Shown: positions 42,201-49,811 of the stretch, piece after piece | How positions within the stretch are numbered: the first letter of the stretch is position 1 | How the letters are laid out: the number at the start of each line of letters is the position of its first letter | Source of the DNA: Streptomyces sp. NBC_01497 | GTDB taxonomy: Bacteria; Actinomycetota; Actinomycetes; Streptomycetales; Streptomycetaceae | Reading direction: 5' to 3' | DNA length: 64,000 nt | Assembly (NCBI RefSeq): GCF_036250695.1 | Contig: NZ_CP109427.1 | Location: forward strand, 7,626,001 to 7,690,000 | Program-made: the position numbers and the translations under genes | Notes under the pieces: model-generated | Databases searched by the model: none | What the model saw: only the letters and a program-made list of their open reading frames with translations | Told to the model about the DNA's origin: nothing

Positions 42201-43685
42201 CAGGACCACCAGCACGTCGGGGTATCCGTTCGCGCCGCCCCGGACGAGATCCGGGCCCGCCTGGAGCCGGGCGGAGACCAACTGCCCGAGCTCGCCGATG
42301 CGGCGGGCCAGCGAGTCGGCCGTCGAACCGATCAGCGCGTACGTGTCCTCGCCCTGGGGCCGGCAGTGCGGCAGCCACCGCGTCCACGACCAGTCACGTT
42401 CGCCCTCGGGCCCCGCCAGCACGACCAGCCGCAGATCGGCGGGACTGTGCAGGGAGGCGGCCTGAGCGGCCATCCAGGCCGCCATCCGGCCGGCGTCCCC
42501 GCCCGCCACACCCGCCACACCGGCCCGGCGCATCGGCACGGACACCGGCACCTGATGCAGCCAGGGCACCGTGGTACGCCGGTGCTCGTCCTGCTTGGGG
42601 TCCTCCACCGACACACCGGAGGGCAGATCCGCCGTGCCGACCCGCACCGACAGGAAGTCCGGGTCCGTGAAACGGCGTTCCCACAGCCGTTCCGAAGGCT
42701 GCGAGACCAGTTGCAGCAGGGACGCCGGATCCGGCAGCGAGAGGCGCAGATTGAGCTGCTCCTCCAGGACGGCGGCGTCCGCGTCGGCCCGTACCCGGGC
42801 CATCTTCTCCTCGTACTCCTTCATCTGCTCCTGGTACTTGAGCATGCCCTGCTTGCGGCTGCCGAACTGCGTGACCAGCGCGGCGATCGGCGACAGCAGG
42901 GCGATGAAGACGAACGACCAGTTCTTGGTGACGAAGATGGAGATCGCCGCACTGCCCGCGGGCAGCAGCAGGATCGGCAGCAGCGGGACGGGCCGCTTCT
43001 CCGGCCTGACCGGTTCCTGCGGCAGCCGGAACGTCGCGTTCTTCACACCGGGCACGAAGCGCGGCGGGCGGTTGAACTCCAGGCCGAGGCCGTCGGCCGC
43101 CGGCGTCAGGGGCGCCTTCGCTGACTGCCGGGATGTGAGCTCCAACAGGTTGTCGCCGACCGCGAGTTGGCTGCCCTCCCGCCAGGGCGTGCCGTCCGCC
43201 GCGGGCTTGCTGTCGAGGCGCGCCTGGCCGGCGCTGAGCAGTTCGGCGGTGCCGTCGAGCCGGACTCGTACCCGTGCGGCGAATTCCGGCGCCCCGGGGG
43301 CCAGCCGGATGCGGCACAGGTCCCCGCCGCCGATGTCGTAGTCGCCCGGGACAAGGCGGAAGACGGTACCCGCCCCGGTCCCGGAGACCACCCGCAGTTC
43401 GGTGCGGCCCTCGGGCTCGGGGTCGGTGGGCACCGGCGATCCGAGCCCGAGGTCCATGCCGTCCCGCACCCCGGCCATGTGCAGGGTGGTGTCGGGACCG
43501 ACGGCCTCGGACCCCACGAACAGTGCGGGCGGCCCGCCCCGTTCCCCACCGGAGGCGACGTGGCCGACGGCGCGCGCCAGCTCCGCCGCGAGACGGCCCG
43601 CCTGCGCGGAGGGCTCGGTGTCGACGACGACTGTGGTGGACACCCCCTCGACGAGCGGGTCACGGACGCTGACGTTCAATCGCAC
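39276..43685 (-). CDS. EssC/EccC-type type VII secretion ATPase (FtsK/SpoIIIE family)
   Basis: A 1469-residue membrane ATPase expected to drive export of WXG100-type proteins. Order: ubiquitin-like domain (~1-95, starting VRLNVSVRDPLVEG, with GVRDGMDLGLG), FHA-like domain (~105-185, YDIGGGDLCRIRL), two membrane helices (~240-275), a WERRFTDPDFLSVRVG linker, then three FtsK-type domains. Domain 1 has an intact Walker A GTTGSGKSE (Lys ~660) and Walker B LLLVIDEFAS; domains 2 (~1001) and 3 (~1292) have GSPRTGRS and GPPRTGRS, with Arg in place of the Walker Lys. The N-terminal FHA module and length resemble firmicute EssC more than mycobacterial EccC. The GTG start has only a distant GAGAGAG. It is the last gene of a three-gene operon. 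Confidence 0.92.
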   Translation of the reverse strand: MRLNVSVRDPLVEGVSTTVVVDTEPSAQAGRLAAELARAVGHVASGGERGGPPALFVGSEAVGPDTTLHMAGVRDGMDLGLGSPVPTDPEPEGRTELRVVSGTGAGTVFRLVPGDYDIGGGDLCRIRLAPGAPEFAARVRVRLDGTAELLSAGQARLDSKPAADGTPWREGSQLAVGDNLLELTSRQSAKAPLTPAADGLGLEFNRPPRFVPGVKNATFRLPQEPVRPEKRPVPLLPILLLPAGSAAISIFVTKNWSFVFIALLSPIAALVTQFGSRKQGMLKYQEQMKEYEEKMARVRADADAAVLEEQLNLRLSLPDPASLLQLVSQPSERLWERRFTDPDFLSVRVGTADLPSGVSVEDPKQDEHRRTTVPWLHQVPVSVPMRRAGVAGVAGGDAGRMAAWMAAQAASLHSPADLRLVVLAGPEGERDWSWTRWLPHCRPQGEDTYALIGSTADSLARRIGELGQLVSARLQAGPDLVRGGANGYPDVLVVLDQARRARSLPGVIALLRDGPSVGVYTICVDREERLLPEECGAVVTTDTLTRGGQSTGPKVRTGGGVALDTVRLDSPEAGWYELVGRALAPLRGVGDSDESALPGAVRLLDLLAIEPPTAEAVVGGWSLGGRSTRAVLGSGYDGPFSVDLVRDGPHALIAGTTGSGKSELLQTLVATLAVVNRPDEMTFVLVDYKGGSAFAECEDLPHTVGLVTDLDTHLVERALVSLGAELRRRETLLAQYAAKDIEDYLDKRQRGGDAAPALPRLLLVIDEFASMARELPDFISGLVNIAQRGRSLGIHLVLATQRPGGAVTPDIRANTNLRIALRTTDTSESRDIIDAPDSGDISPSTPGRAYARLGPSALLPFQSGRVGGRRPGGAADTTTEVPVRATAVSWQELGGPVWAGARGGSGAATTEAVTDLAVLTAAVSQAARLAEVPRQPSPWLPALPEVLEWTPPPAPKPSGEREAALPAVAYGMVDLPAQQSRTDLVFDIDRAGHLHVIGSPRTGRSQALRTLAAALAQAHGADDVHLYGVDCGNGALNALQSLPHTGAVVDRNQTERLGRLLDRLSAELTYRQGLLGAKGTADLAELRRFAAPAERLPHLVVLVDRFEVFEREFSSFDNGSYLERMIRLLRDGAGVGIHLVLAGDRVLGNSRFGGTTEDKIVLKMNDRQDYTMVGIPTRSALTEPTPGRGLRTQDLSETQIAVLGPDLSGTAQAEALTALGAELTVREESVPDGRRALRLDVLPDRITYEEAVALPRTSGAMRPVVAVGGDTLSVIGPDLSDTPTFVIAGPPRTGRSTALLTAAYSLLDAGTGVIVIAPRRSPLRSLEGRPGVAAVITDADVAVDAFRAVLGDVPQDNAVIVVDDAELLMGAEIDSDLALLARGGAGNGWGVLAAGNAESLSLGLAGWIGQVKRNRTGMLLSPQNLGDGEVIGTKLTRGLIGQAPVPGRGILHPGDGTLRAVQVPSSLPR

Positions 43686-43761
43686 GGCTATCGACCGTCT
43701 CTCTCGGTGGTGGGGAAGGGCGGGGGCGCTGGTGCCCCGAGGGCGCCGGCGCGGCGTCGTA

Positions 43762-44058
43762 TCAGCCGCCGATCTTCGAGCCGAGCTGGTCGTCGGTCTG
43801 GGAGAAGGCCTCACCGACGGACTTGACGTACTGCCCGATGCCCTGGAGCGACTGGTTCACCTGGTCGAAGCCCTTGGCGAACTCGTCGAAGAAGGGGGAG
43901 AACTTCTGCTGCGCGGCCGGCGTGGTGTAGCCGTTGGAGAGCAGCTGCTGGATCTTGCCCTTGACCTCGTTCAGCTTGTCCGTCAGTTGGGAGAAGTCGT
44001 TGAGCAGCGCCTGCGAGGTGGAGGCGGTCTCGTCCGAGTTGACCTTGTAGTCGGGCAT
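43762..44058 (-). CDS. WXG100-family (EsxA-like) protein
   Basis: A 98-residue helical hairpin protein, MPDYKVNSDETASTSQALLN at the start and FSQTDDQLGSKIGG at the end. The turn between helices, where WxG is expected, reads SNGYTTPAAQ, so the Trp is replaced. The C-terminal FSQTDDQ is a weak version of the YxxxD/E export signal. An AAGGAG site lies 9 bases before the ATG. It sits between the large candidate substrate and the EssC-like ATPase (gaps of 86 and 76 bases), the classical position for the exported Esx protein. Confidence 0.85.
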   Translation of the reverse strand: MPDYKVNSDETASTSQALLNDFSQLTDKLNEVKGKIQQLLSNGYTTPAAQQKFSPFFDEFAKGFDQVNQSLQGIGQYVKSVGEAFSQTDDQLGSKIGG

Positions 44059-44144
44059 GTCATGGCTCCTTGCCGGGTTCTCTGTGCTCTCCGCCCCAGG
44101 TCAGGGGCGGAAGTCTGTCGGGGGCGCGGTGGCCGGTGCGGCCG

Positions 44145-46031
44145 TCAGCCGGTGGGGGACGGCGGCAGCGGGACGTCGGCCGGGTTCACACCGGCCGAGC
44201 TGTCCTCGCCCGTACCGCCGCCGCCCGCCGACGGGGTGGTGGGCGAGGAGAACGGTGTGGCGGGCGCGGTCGGTGTGGTCGGCGCGGTCGGGCTGTCCGG
44301 CGAGGCCGACGTCTTCGTGGGGATGGTCAGCGGCGCCGGCGTGGGCCGGCCGCCGACGGTGGGGGAGGGCGGCAGCGGGATGTCGGCCGGGTCGGTGTTC
44401 GCGTGGCCGGAGGTCGGCGACGTGGGAGAGGTCGGCAGCGGGATGTCCGCCGGGTCGGTGTTCGCGTGCCCGGAGGCCGGCGACGTGGGTGAGGTCGGCG
44501 AGGGCGGCAGCGGTACGTCGGCGGGGTCGGTGTTCGCGTGGCCCGGCGTCGGGGACGAGGGGGTGGAGGACGCGCCCGAAGCGGAGGAGGACGAGGACGG
44601 GCCGGACGTCTTCGGCTGGAACAGGCCGTCGAGCTTTCCCGAGGCGATCTTGGTGCCGTGGGAGCCCGTCTTGGGGATCAGGTTGCGGCCCTCGTCGTTG
44701 AGGGTGGCCAGCGGGTCCTCACCGGTCGCAGCCGAGACACCGACCTTGGCGCCGATCGAGGCGACTTCGGGAGCCAGTTCGCCCGCCGACTCCTTCGCCC
44801 GGCTCCCGATCGTGGAGGGGACTTCCGTCTGGGGGCCCTTGACGGGCGTGAGAGTGCCCTTGCCCTTGATGATGTTGCCGAGGCCGCCCGCCGACTTGAT
44901 GCCGGCGAGGCCGCCGGCGGCAAGCCCGCCCGCAGCGGCGCCCGCGAGGACCCCCGCCGGAGTGATCTGTTCGCCGTTCGCTGCCTTCACACCGACCTCG
45001 GTGACGGCACCCTCGCCGAACTTGCCGATGGTGGTGACCACACCCTTGCCGATGGAGCTGTTGACGGCCGGGTTGTTGATGATCCCCTGCACCGTCTTCG
45101 CGTTCTTGATGGTGTTTCCGACGTTGGTGATCGAGCCGCCGACCTTGTCGGCCACACCGGCCAGCTTGCCGGCGAAACCGCCCAGCGTCTCGGCGCCCGT
45201 CGCGAGGCCGCGGCCCGCGGCACCGATGGCGGCACCGATCGGGACGATCGACACCAGTCCCGCCAGGAAGTCACCCAGCTTGAAGTTGCCGCTCCCGATG
45301 GCCACGACTTGGTTGAAGACGAACAACCCCGCGGCCAGCAGCGCCCCCGCGACCGGGAAGACCACCGACACGATCGCCACCAGCGCCGCCAGGATGATCT
45401 GGACGAACGGGAACTTCTTGAAGAAGTCGGCGATCTTCTGGAAGATGTTCCGCTCCGGGATCGCGTCGCTCGCGGCCTCGTCGATCTGCTGCGCGTACTT
45501 CGAGGCGGCGTCGTCCCGCAGCGACTTCGCGTCCGCCGCCATCTGCCGGGCCGCGCTCAGCTTGCCCTGCGCGGCGTCCTTGGCGTCCTGCTGCTGCTTG
45601 TTCTGCGTCTTCTGGTCGTCGGTGGCGTCCTGCGGCAGCGGGGCCACACTCGCTCCGGCCGCGCCCGACACCTGGAGCGCCTGGTCCATCGCCTGGTCGA
45701 CCTGGTCCTGAGCCTGCTTCAGGACCGGGGCGTACGCCTTGAAGGCGTCGGCGGCGGCCTCGTACGAATCGACGGTGCGCTGCAGCTTGTCGGGCAGGTT
45801 GCCGATGGCCTTGTTGAGGCTGTCCATCGTCGAGCCCTTGCCCTGGCTGAGGTCGCCGCCCTTCTTGGTCAGGGTCAGCGCGACCCCCGCGTTGTCACCG
45901 ATCTCGCGGTAGCGCGCCTCCAGCCGGCCCATCTCGTCGACGTCCCCGGGCGTCGGGTCGCTGCCCTGCCCCACGATGTCGAAGCCACTGGTGTGACGTC
46001 GAGTACCGATGGGTGTGCCGGCGTCCGCCAT
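44145..46031 (-). CDS. large candidate T7SS substrate with hydrophobic core and GHANTDPAD repeat tail
   Basis: A 628-residue protein without a signal peptide. Residues ~1-190 are helical (coiled-coil-like, with DKLQRTVDSYEAAADAFKAY), as in LXG/PE-type export domains. Residues ~205-245 and ~255-282 are strongly hydrophobic (FVQIILAALVAIVSVVFPVA). The middle is Gly/Ala-rich. The last ~130 residues are Pro/Ser/Thr-rich with three copies of GHANTDPAD(I/V)PLP and a fourth partial NPADVPLPPSPTG. I do not know a described family; a pore-forming or surface protein exported by the adjacent ATPase is the best inference. First gene of the operon, with an ECF-type promoter upstream and GGGAGA before the ATG. 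Confidence 0.75.
   Translation of the reverse strand: MADAGTPIGTRRHTSGFDIVGQGSDPTPGDVDEMGRLEARYREIGDNAGVALTLTKKGGDLSQGKGSTMDSLNKAIGNLPDKLQRTVDSYEAAADAFKAYAPVLKQAQDQVDQAMDQALQVSGAAGASVAPLPQDATDDQKTQNKQQQDAKDAAQGKLSAARQMAADAKSLRDDAASKYAQQIDEAASDAIPERNIFQKIADFFKKFPFVQIILAALVAIVSVVFPVAGALLAAGLFVFNQVVAIGSGNFKLGDFLAGLVSIVPIGAAIGAAGRGLATGAETLGGFAGKLAGVADKVGGSITNVGNTIKNAKTVQGIINNPAVNSSIGKGVVTTIGKFGEGAVTEVGVKAANGEQITPAGVLAGAAAGGLAAGGLAGIKSAGGLGNIIKGKGTLTPVKGPQTEVPSTIGSRAKESAGELAPEVASIGAKVGVSAATGEDPLATLNDEGRNLIPKTGSHGTKIASGKLDGLFQPKTSGPSSSSSASGASSTPSSPTPGHANTDPADVPLPPSPTSPTSPASGHANTDPADIPLPTSPTSPTSGHANTDPADIPLPPSPTVGGRPTPAPLTIPTKTSASPDSPTAPTTPTAPATPFSSPTTPSAGGGGTGEDSSAGVNPADVPLPPSPTG
44389..44539 (-). 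repeat. coding repeats for GHANTDPAD motif
   Basis: GGGTCGGTGTTCGCGT (plus-strand reading) occurs at 44389-44404, 44452-44467 and 44524-44539, spacings of 63 and 72 bases, i.e. 21 and 24 codons, so the repeat stays in frame. It encodes HANTDP in the minus-strand gene. Confidence 0.8.
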
Positions 46032-46078
46032 GGAGTCTCCCGATCGAGTGCTGTGCCGTCGAGCGCGTATCGCCCTCT

Positions 46079-46106
46079 TACACGGAGTGGGTCCCGGCAG
46101 TGTTCA
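46079..46106 (-). promoter_or_regulatory. ECF-type promoter for the substrate-WXG-EssC operon
   Basis: On the minus strand TGAACA (46106-46101), 16-base spacer, CGTGTA (46084-46079), about 48 bases before the start codon. Confidence 0.6.
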
Positions 46107-46128
46107 GCGGAACCCGGTCTTCTTTCGT

Positions 46129-46156
46129 CGAACCGGGCGGTGCTCTCGTACGTGTG
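46129..46156 (+). promoter_or_regulatory. ECF-type promoter for the LysM-like gene
   Basis: CGAACC (46129-46134), 16-base spacer, CGTGTG (46151-46156). The first base differs from the other copies (C for T). It is divergent from the promoter at 46079 and 78 bases upstream of the start codon. Confidence 0.45.
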
Positions 46157-46233
46157 GGAGGAAGAGATGCGCCGGGACCCCCGCGCGACGCCGGAGCGGG
46201 ATGTCCGGAGTGATGTGATGTGAGTGGGAGAGC

Positions 46234-47715
46234 ATGAGGAATGACGCCGGTGCCCGGGAAGGTGTCCGCGGGCGGCTCACGGCCGCTGCCGCACACCGCC
46301 GGGGACGCACCGCACTGCGGGCCCTGTCTGTCGTACTGCTCGGCCTCGTCGCGGTGTTCGGCGTCGGTTCCCCCGCCGGGGCGGCCGACGGCGGTGACCT
46401 CGTCAAGGTGTTCGTGGTGAAGGACCCGGCGCAGAGCGGGGAACCGCTCGCCGACCTCCCGTCGATCGCCGCGTCCACGCTCGGCGACGCGGCGAGGGCC
46501 GGCGAGATCCTCCAGCTCAACAAGGGACTCGCCCAGCCGGACGGCGGCGCGCTCAACACCGTGACGGACCAGCTGCACCCGGGCTGGATCCTGCGGCTGC
46601 CCCAGGACGCGAGCGGCCCCGACGTGCAGTTGGCCAAGGACACGGGAGCGCAGGCCGGTTCGGGGCAGGGGGGCCGGAGCGGAGCCGCCACGCCCCCCGC
46701 GGCGGCAGAGCAGGACACCGCCGGCGGGCAGCCGCCCACCGTGGCGAAGCCGGAGTACCTGACACTTCCTCTGCCCGCGGCTCTCGGAGCGGCCGGTGCC
46801 GTACTGGCCGCCCTGGTCACGGCGGCCATCCTGGGACGCCGTCAGATCGGGCGTATGTCATACGGGTTGGGCCGCGCGGTGCGCAGGCTCGGTGACCCGG
46901 CCCGGCGCAGGCGGCGCCTTCAGGCGCGCCGGGCGCTCGCCGAACGCTTCGCCGCCGACACGGAGTCCGTACGGCGTGCCTACGGCACCCTCGACGAGTT
47001 CGGCGCCGCGGCGCGGCAGCCGGCGGCGCCGATCCACGCCCTGCGGGTGGACAGCCGCGGGGTGACGGTGTGGGTGACCCCCACGGAGAGCGTTCCCGAC
47101 CCCTGGCGCAAGGTGGACGAGACCCGCTGGCGGCGCTCCGCCGGCGGCTCCGCCCCGTTCGGTGCGGGCCCCGCCCGCACCACGGCGGCCCAGGCGTCCG
47201 GCGACGCCCCCTGCCTCGTACGGGTGGGCTCGGACGACGAGGGCGAGCAGGTCTTCGTCGACCTCAGCAGGCTCGACGGCGTCCTCTCCGTGACCGGTGA
47301 GCACGCCGTGGCCCGCGACGTCGTACGCACGGTGCTGGGTGAGATCGCCCGCAGCCGGCCCGGCACCCCCGTGACGGTGCTGCGAGGGACCGACGGAGCG
47401 CCGCCCATCGAGGTGCCGGAGGGCCTGGAACAGCGCACCCGGGTGGAGGAGGGCCGCGGTGGTCCGCTTGCGGCGCCCACCGCGGCACTGCGGGCGGCGG
47501 CGGCACGGCGGCCGGTGCGCGGCGTGGTGGTCATGGCGGGCACCCCCACCGCCCGTGAGGCGGCCGAGCTGGAGTCGCTGTGCGGCCCCGGCGGTGCCGG
47601 CTGGACGGGTCTCGTCTGCGGCGAGGCCGAGGGCGCGCACTGGCGGTGGCACACCGACGCGGACGGCGGGGTGGACATCCCGGTGCTGGGTGTGCGGCTG
47701 ACCGTGCCCGCGTGA
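46234..47715 (+). CDS. two-span membrane protein with LysM-like external domain and cytoplasmic C-terminus
   Basis: A 493-residue protein. A hydrophobic N-terminal segment (~28-50, signal or anchor), an external part with LysM-like sequence (~55-130, LPSIAASTLGDAARAGEILQLNKG and PGWILRLP), a Gly/Ala linker, a membrane helix (~177-204) followed by a very basic stretch, and a ~290-residue cytoplasmic domain of unknown type. GGGAGAG precedes the ATG. It is divergent from the substrate-EssC operon, so a structural role in this secretion system (binding cell wall outside, ATPase or substrate inside) is a reasonable inference. It is not a recognisable EccB or EssB. Confidence 0.75.
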   Translation: MRNDAGAREGVRGRLTAAAAHRRGRTALRALSVVLLGLVAVFGVGSPAGAADGGDLVKVFVVKDPAQSGEPLADLPSIAASTLGDAARAGEILQLNKGLAQPDGGALNTVTDQLHPGWILRLPQDASGPDVQLAKDTGAQAGSGQGGRSGAATPPAAAEQDTAGGQPPTVAKPEYLTLPLPAALGAAGAVLAALVTAAILGRRQIGRMSYGLGRAVRRLGDPARRRRRLQARRALAERFAADTESVRRAYGTLDEFGAAARQPAAPIHALRVDSRGVTVWVTPTESVPDPWRKVDETRWRRSAGGSAPFGAGPARTTAAQASGDAPCLVRVGSDDEGEQVFVDLSRLDGVLSVTGEHAVARDVVRTVLGEIARSRPGTPVTVLRGTDGAPPIEVPEGLEQRTRVEEGRGGPLAAPTAALRAAAARRPVRGVVVMAGTPTAREAAELESLCGPGGAGWTGLVCGEAEGAHWRWHTDADGGVDIPVLGVRLTVPA

Positions 47716-47953
47716 GGCCGGTGGGGCATGCGGGCCTCGGGGGTCAGCGGTGTGTCCGCCTGTCCCGGGTCATTGCGTCAGGTCCTGCGGCGCGGGCGGT
47801 GGCCCGGGAGGCAGGAGCCGGGTCCTTCGGCCGGTACGGGGGCCCGGGAGGTGCGCCGCCCGCACGGGCGGCGGCGGGCGTCCGGGGATTCTCCGCCGGC
47901 GCGGCGGCCCGAGGGCCGTGCGCGACCCGAAGGCCGTGCGGGTGGGGCCGGGG

Positions 47954-48475
47954 TCAGTGCCTGCCGCGTGCCCGCAGGTTGCCCAGGGCGTAGTGCTGCC
48001 GCGACTTGACCGTGCCCACCGGCACACCGAGGATGCCGGCCGTCTCCTGCACGGTCCTGCCGCAGAGGTAGGTGTGCACCAGCACCTCGCGGTGTTCGGC
48101 GGACAGTTGCCGCAGCAGCCCGACCGCCTCCACCGAGGCGAGGACCGCGTCGGCGTGGTCGCGCTGCGTGACGTCCTGGTTGTCCGCGCCGACGGTCTCG
48201 TAGCGCGAGGCGGCGCTGCGCAGCCGGTCGATGACCAGGTTGCGGGTCACGGTCAGCAGCCAGCCCCGGACGGATCCCTCCGTGCTGTACAGCCGTTCCG
48301 TGTGGTGCCAGGCGCGGATGAGGGTCTCCTGGACGATGTCCTCCGCGAGGTGGCGGTCGCTCAGCAGTCGCTCCGCGTAGGAGAGCAGCGCCTTGGTGTG
48401 GTCGGACATGAGGACGTGCAGGAGCTGTTCCTGGCGTGCCTTGGAGGATGCGTCAGGAGCGGCGATCATTGTCAT
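47954..48475 (-). CDS. ECF sigma factor (SigL-like)
   Basis: A 173-residue sigma-70 family factor with only regions 2 and 4. Region 2 contains ERLLSDRHLAEDIVQETLIRAW and GWLLTVTRNLVIDRLRS; region 4 contains LSAEHREVLVHTYLCGRTV and GILGVPVGTVKSRQHYAL, which bind -10 and -35 elements. No zinc anti-sigma gene follows, although most SigL-type factors have one. AGGAAA lies upstream of the ATG. I saw no copy of the locus promoter motif before this gene, so it is probably not autoregulated. It is the likely reader of the TGAAC/CGT promoters in the neighbouring locus (inference). Confidence 0.92.
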   Translation of the reverse strand: MTMIAAPDASSKARQEQLLHVLMSDHTKALLSYAERLLSDRHLAEDIVQETLIRAWHHTERLYSTEGSVRGWLLTVTRNLVIDRLRSAASRYETVGADNQDVTQRDHADAVLASVEAVGLLRQLSAEHREVLVHTYLCGRTVQETAGILGVPVGTVKSRQHYALGNLRARGRH

Positions 48476-48747
48476 TTCTCTGTTTCCTGGGGGGAGGCGG
48501 TGCTCGTGCCACGCGCTGGGAGCGGTATCCGGCTCCCGGCGGCGGGGCAGGCGGACACAGTGTTCCGAGGAGTCGAGCGTAGAGAGGGGCCGGTGCCGAA
48601 CCAGTGACGGAATTCTGAGTTCCGGCTGGTCGGTACGGCACTGGGCACCCCGGCGGGGGCGCCGCTGCCTCAGCGGGCCCGGGCCTCCGGGGCACAGCGG
48701 CCACCCGCCGGGGCGTTCCAGCCCCGGCGGGTGACGATGACCGGTGC

Positions 48748-49755
48748 TCAGTAACCGGTGCCGCTGCCCGCGGCGGGAGTGCTCGTGCCGGTGCCGCTGG
48801 TGCTGCCGGCACCGTCCTGCGCGGTGGACGAGCCGTCGCCCTTGGCCGCGGGGATCGTCTTCCCCCGGTCAATGGCGGTGATGTCCTGCTTGACGGCGAA
48901 CCAGACGCCCGCGACGTTCTGGCCGTTCGTCTGACCGGGCATCGTGTCGGCCTTGAAGGTGTATCCGGGCCAGCAGTTGAACGACTCCTGACGGGTGCCG
49001 TTCGGTGTGGTGAACGTGAAGAGCGCCTTCTCCGGCAGACCGGCGGCCTTCGCGTCGGCGGCGCCCACCACGGCGGTCGGAGTCCACTGCGCCAGACAGT
49101 CCGCACCGCAGGCCGTCTTCATCGGCCAGGGGTGGTCCTTCGTGAACAGGTAGAGCGTCCTGCCGTCCTTGTCCTGGAGGACCTTGCCCAGCTTGGGGTC
49201 GTCGAGCACACCGAGTGCCGGGCGGGTCACGCCCGCCTTCCAGCCGTCGGGAGCCGAGGCATACCACACGCCACCCACACCCTGGCCCTTGGTGTCACCG
49301 GGCTTGGTGTCCTTCGCGTAGTAGTACAGCGGTTTGCCGGCGAGGGTGAGCTGCTTGGTCCCGTCCGTGCGGGTGAGCGAGCCGAGCAGGTCCTGGTTGA
49401 GCCCCTGGGACACGGTGACGTTGTCCGCGGGGACCGGCGGCCACAGCGTGGCGCAGTCGCCCGTACAGGCGGACGTGCCCGGTGTGGTGTCCTTGTCGAA
49501 CACGTAGAGGGTCATGCCCCTGCCGTCCGCCACCACCGACTTCAGCTGCGGATCGTCCCGCACCGCGAGCTGGTCGGCAGCCGCGGCGGAGGGCGACGGC
49601 GCCACCGACGCCGCACCCGCCACCACGGAGGCGGCCGGACTCGCGGCGGCCTGCGCGGACTTCGCACCGCTCGTGCCGGACCCGCAGGCCGAGACGGTGA
49701 TCAGCGTGGTGACCGCGGCGCCCAGCAGCAGAGCGGTGCGGGATTTCTTCGTCAT
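48748..49755 (-). CDS. COG4315-type lipoprotein (secreted repeat family), lipoprotein 2
   Basis: A 335-residue exported lipoprotein: lipobox VSAC (Cys ~24), Ala/Ser tether, then four units of the family repeat in two pairs (LYVFDKDTTPGTSACTGDCA, LYYYAKDTKPGDTKGQGVGG, LYLFTKDHPWPMKTACGADC, and YTFKADTMPGQTNGQNVAGV). Each cysteine pair has the spacing C-x3-C. A Ser/Thr/Gly tail follows. It is roughly twice the size of lipoprotein 1 at 37358, with the same ending WF/Y-A. AGGAA precedes the ATG. The start was placed at MTKKSRTALLLG because it gives a proper signal peptide. Confidence 0.9.
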   Translation of the reverse strand: MTKKSRTALLLGAAVTTLITVSACGSGTSGAKSAQAAASPAASVVAGAASVAPSPSAAAADQLAVRDDPQLKSVVADGRGMTLYVFDKDTTPGTSACTGDCATLWPPVPADNVTVSQGLNQDLLGSLTRTDGTKQLTLAGKPLYYYAKDTKPGDTKGQGVGGVWYASAPDGWKAGVTRPALGVLDDPKLGKVLQDKDGRTLYLFTKDHPWPMKTACGADCLAQWTPTAVVGAADAKAAGLPEKALFTFTTPNGTRQESFNCWPGYTFKADTMPGQTNGQNVAGVWFAVKQDITAIDRGKTIPAAKGDGSSTAQDGAGSTSGTGTSTPAAGSGTGY

Positions 49756-49811
49756 CGTATTCCTGTTCCGGGGGTTTGCCTGGCAGCCGCCCCTGGGCGG
49801 TGCCTCCACCC

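Noticed and set aside
39210..43124. 1304-codon open frame on the plus strand opposite the EssC-like gene
   Set aside because: Antisense shadow of a well-supported ATPase; composition is Arg/Val/Gln-rich without motifs.
46112..46137. CCCGGT / ACCGGG inverted repeat in the divergent T7SS promoter region
   Set aside because: Six-base arms are too short to separate from chance in this base composition; the ECF-type elements explain the region better.
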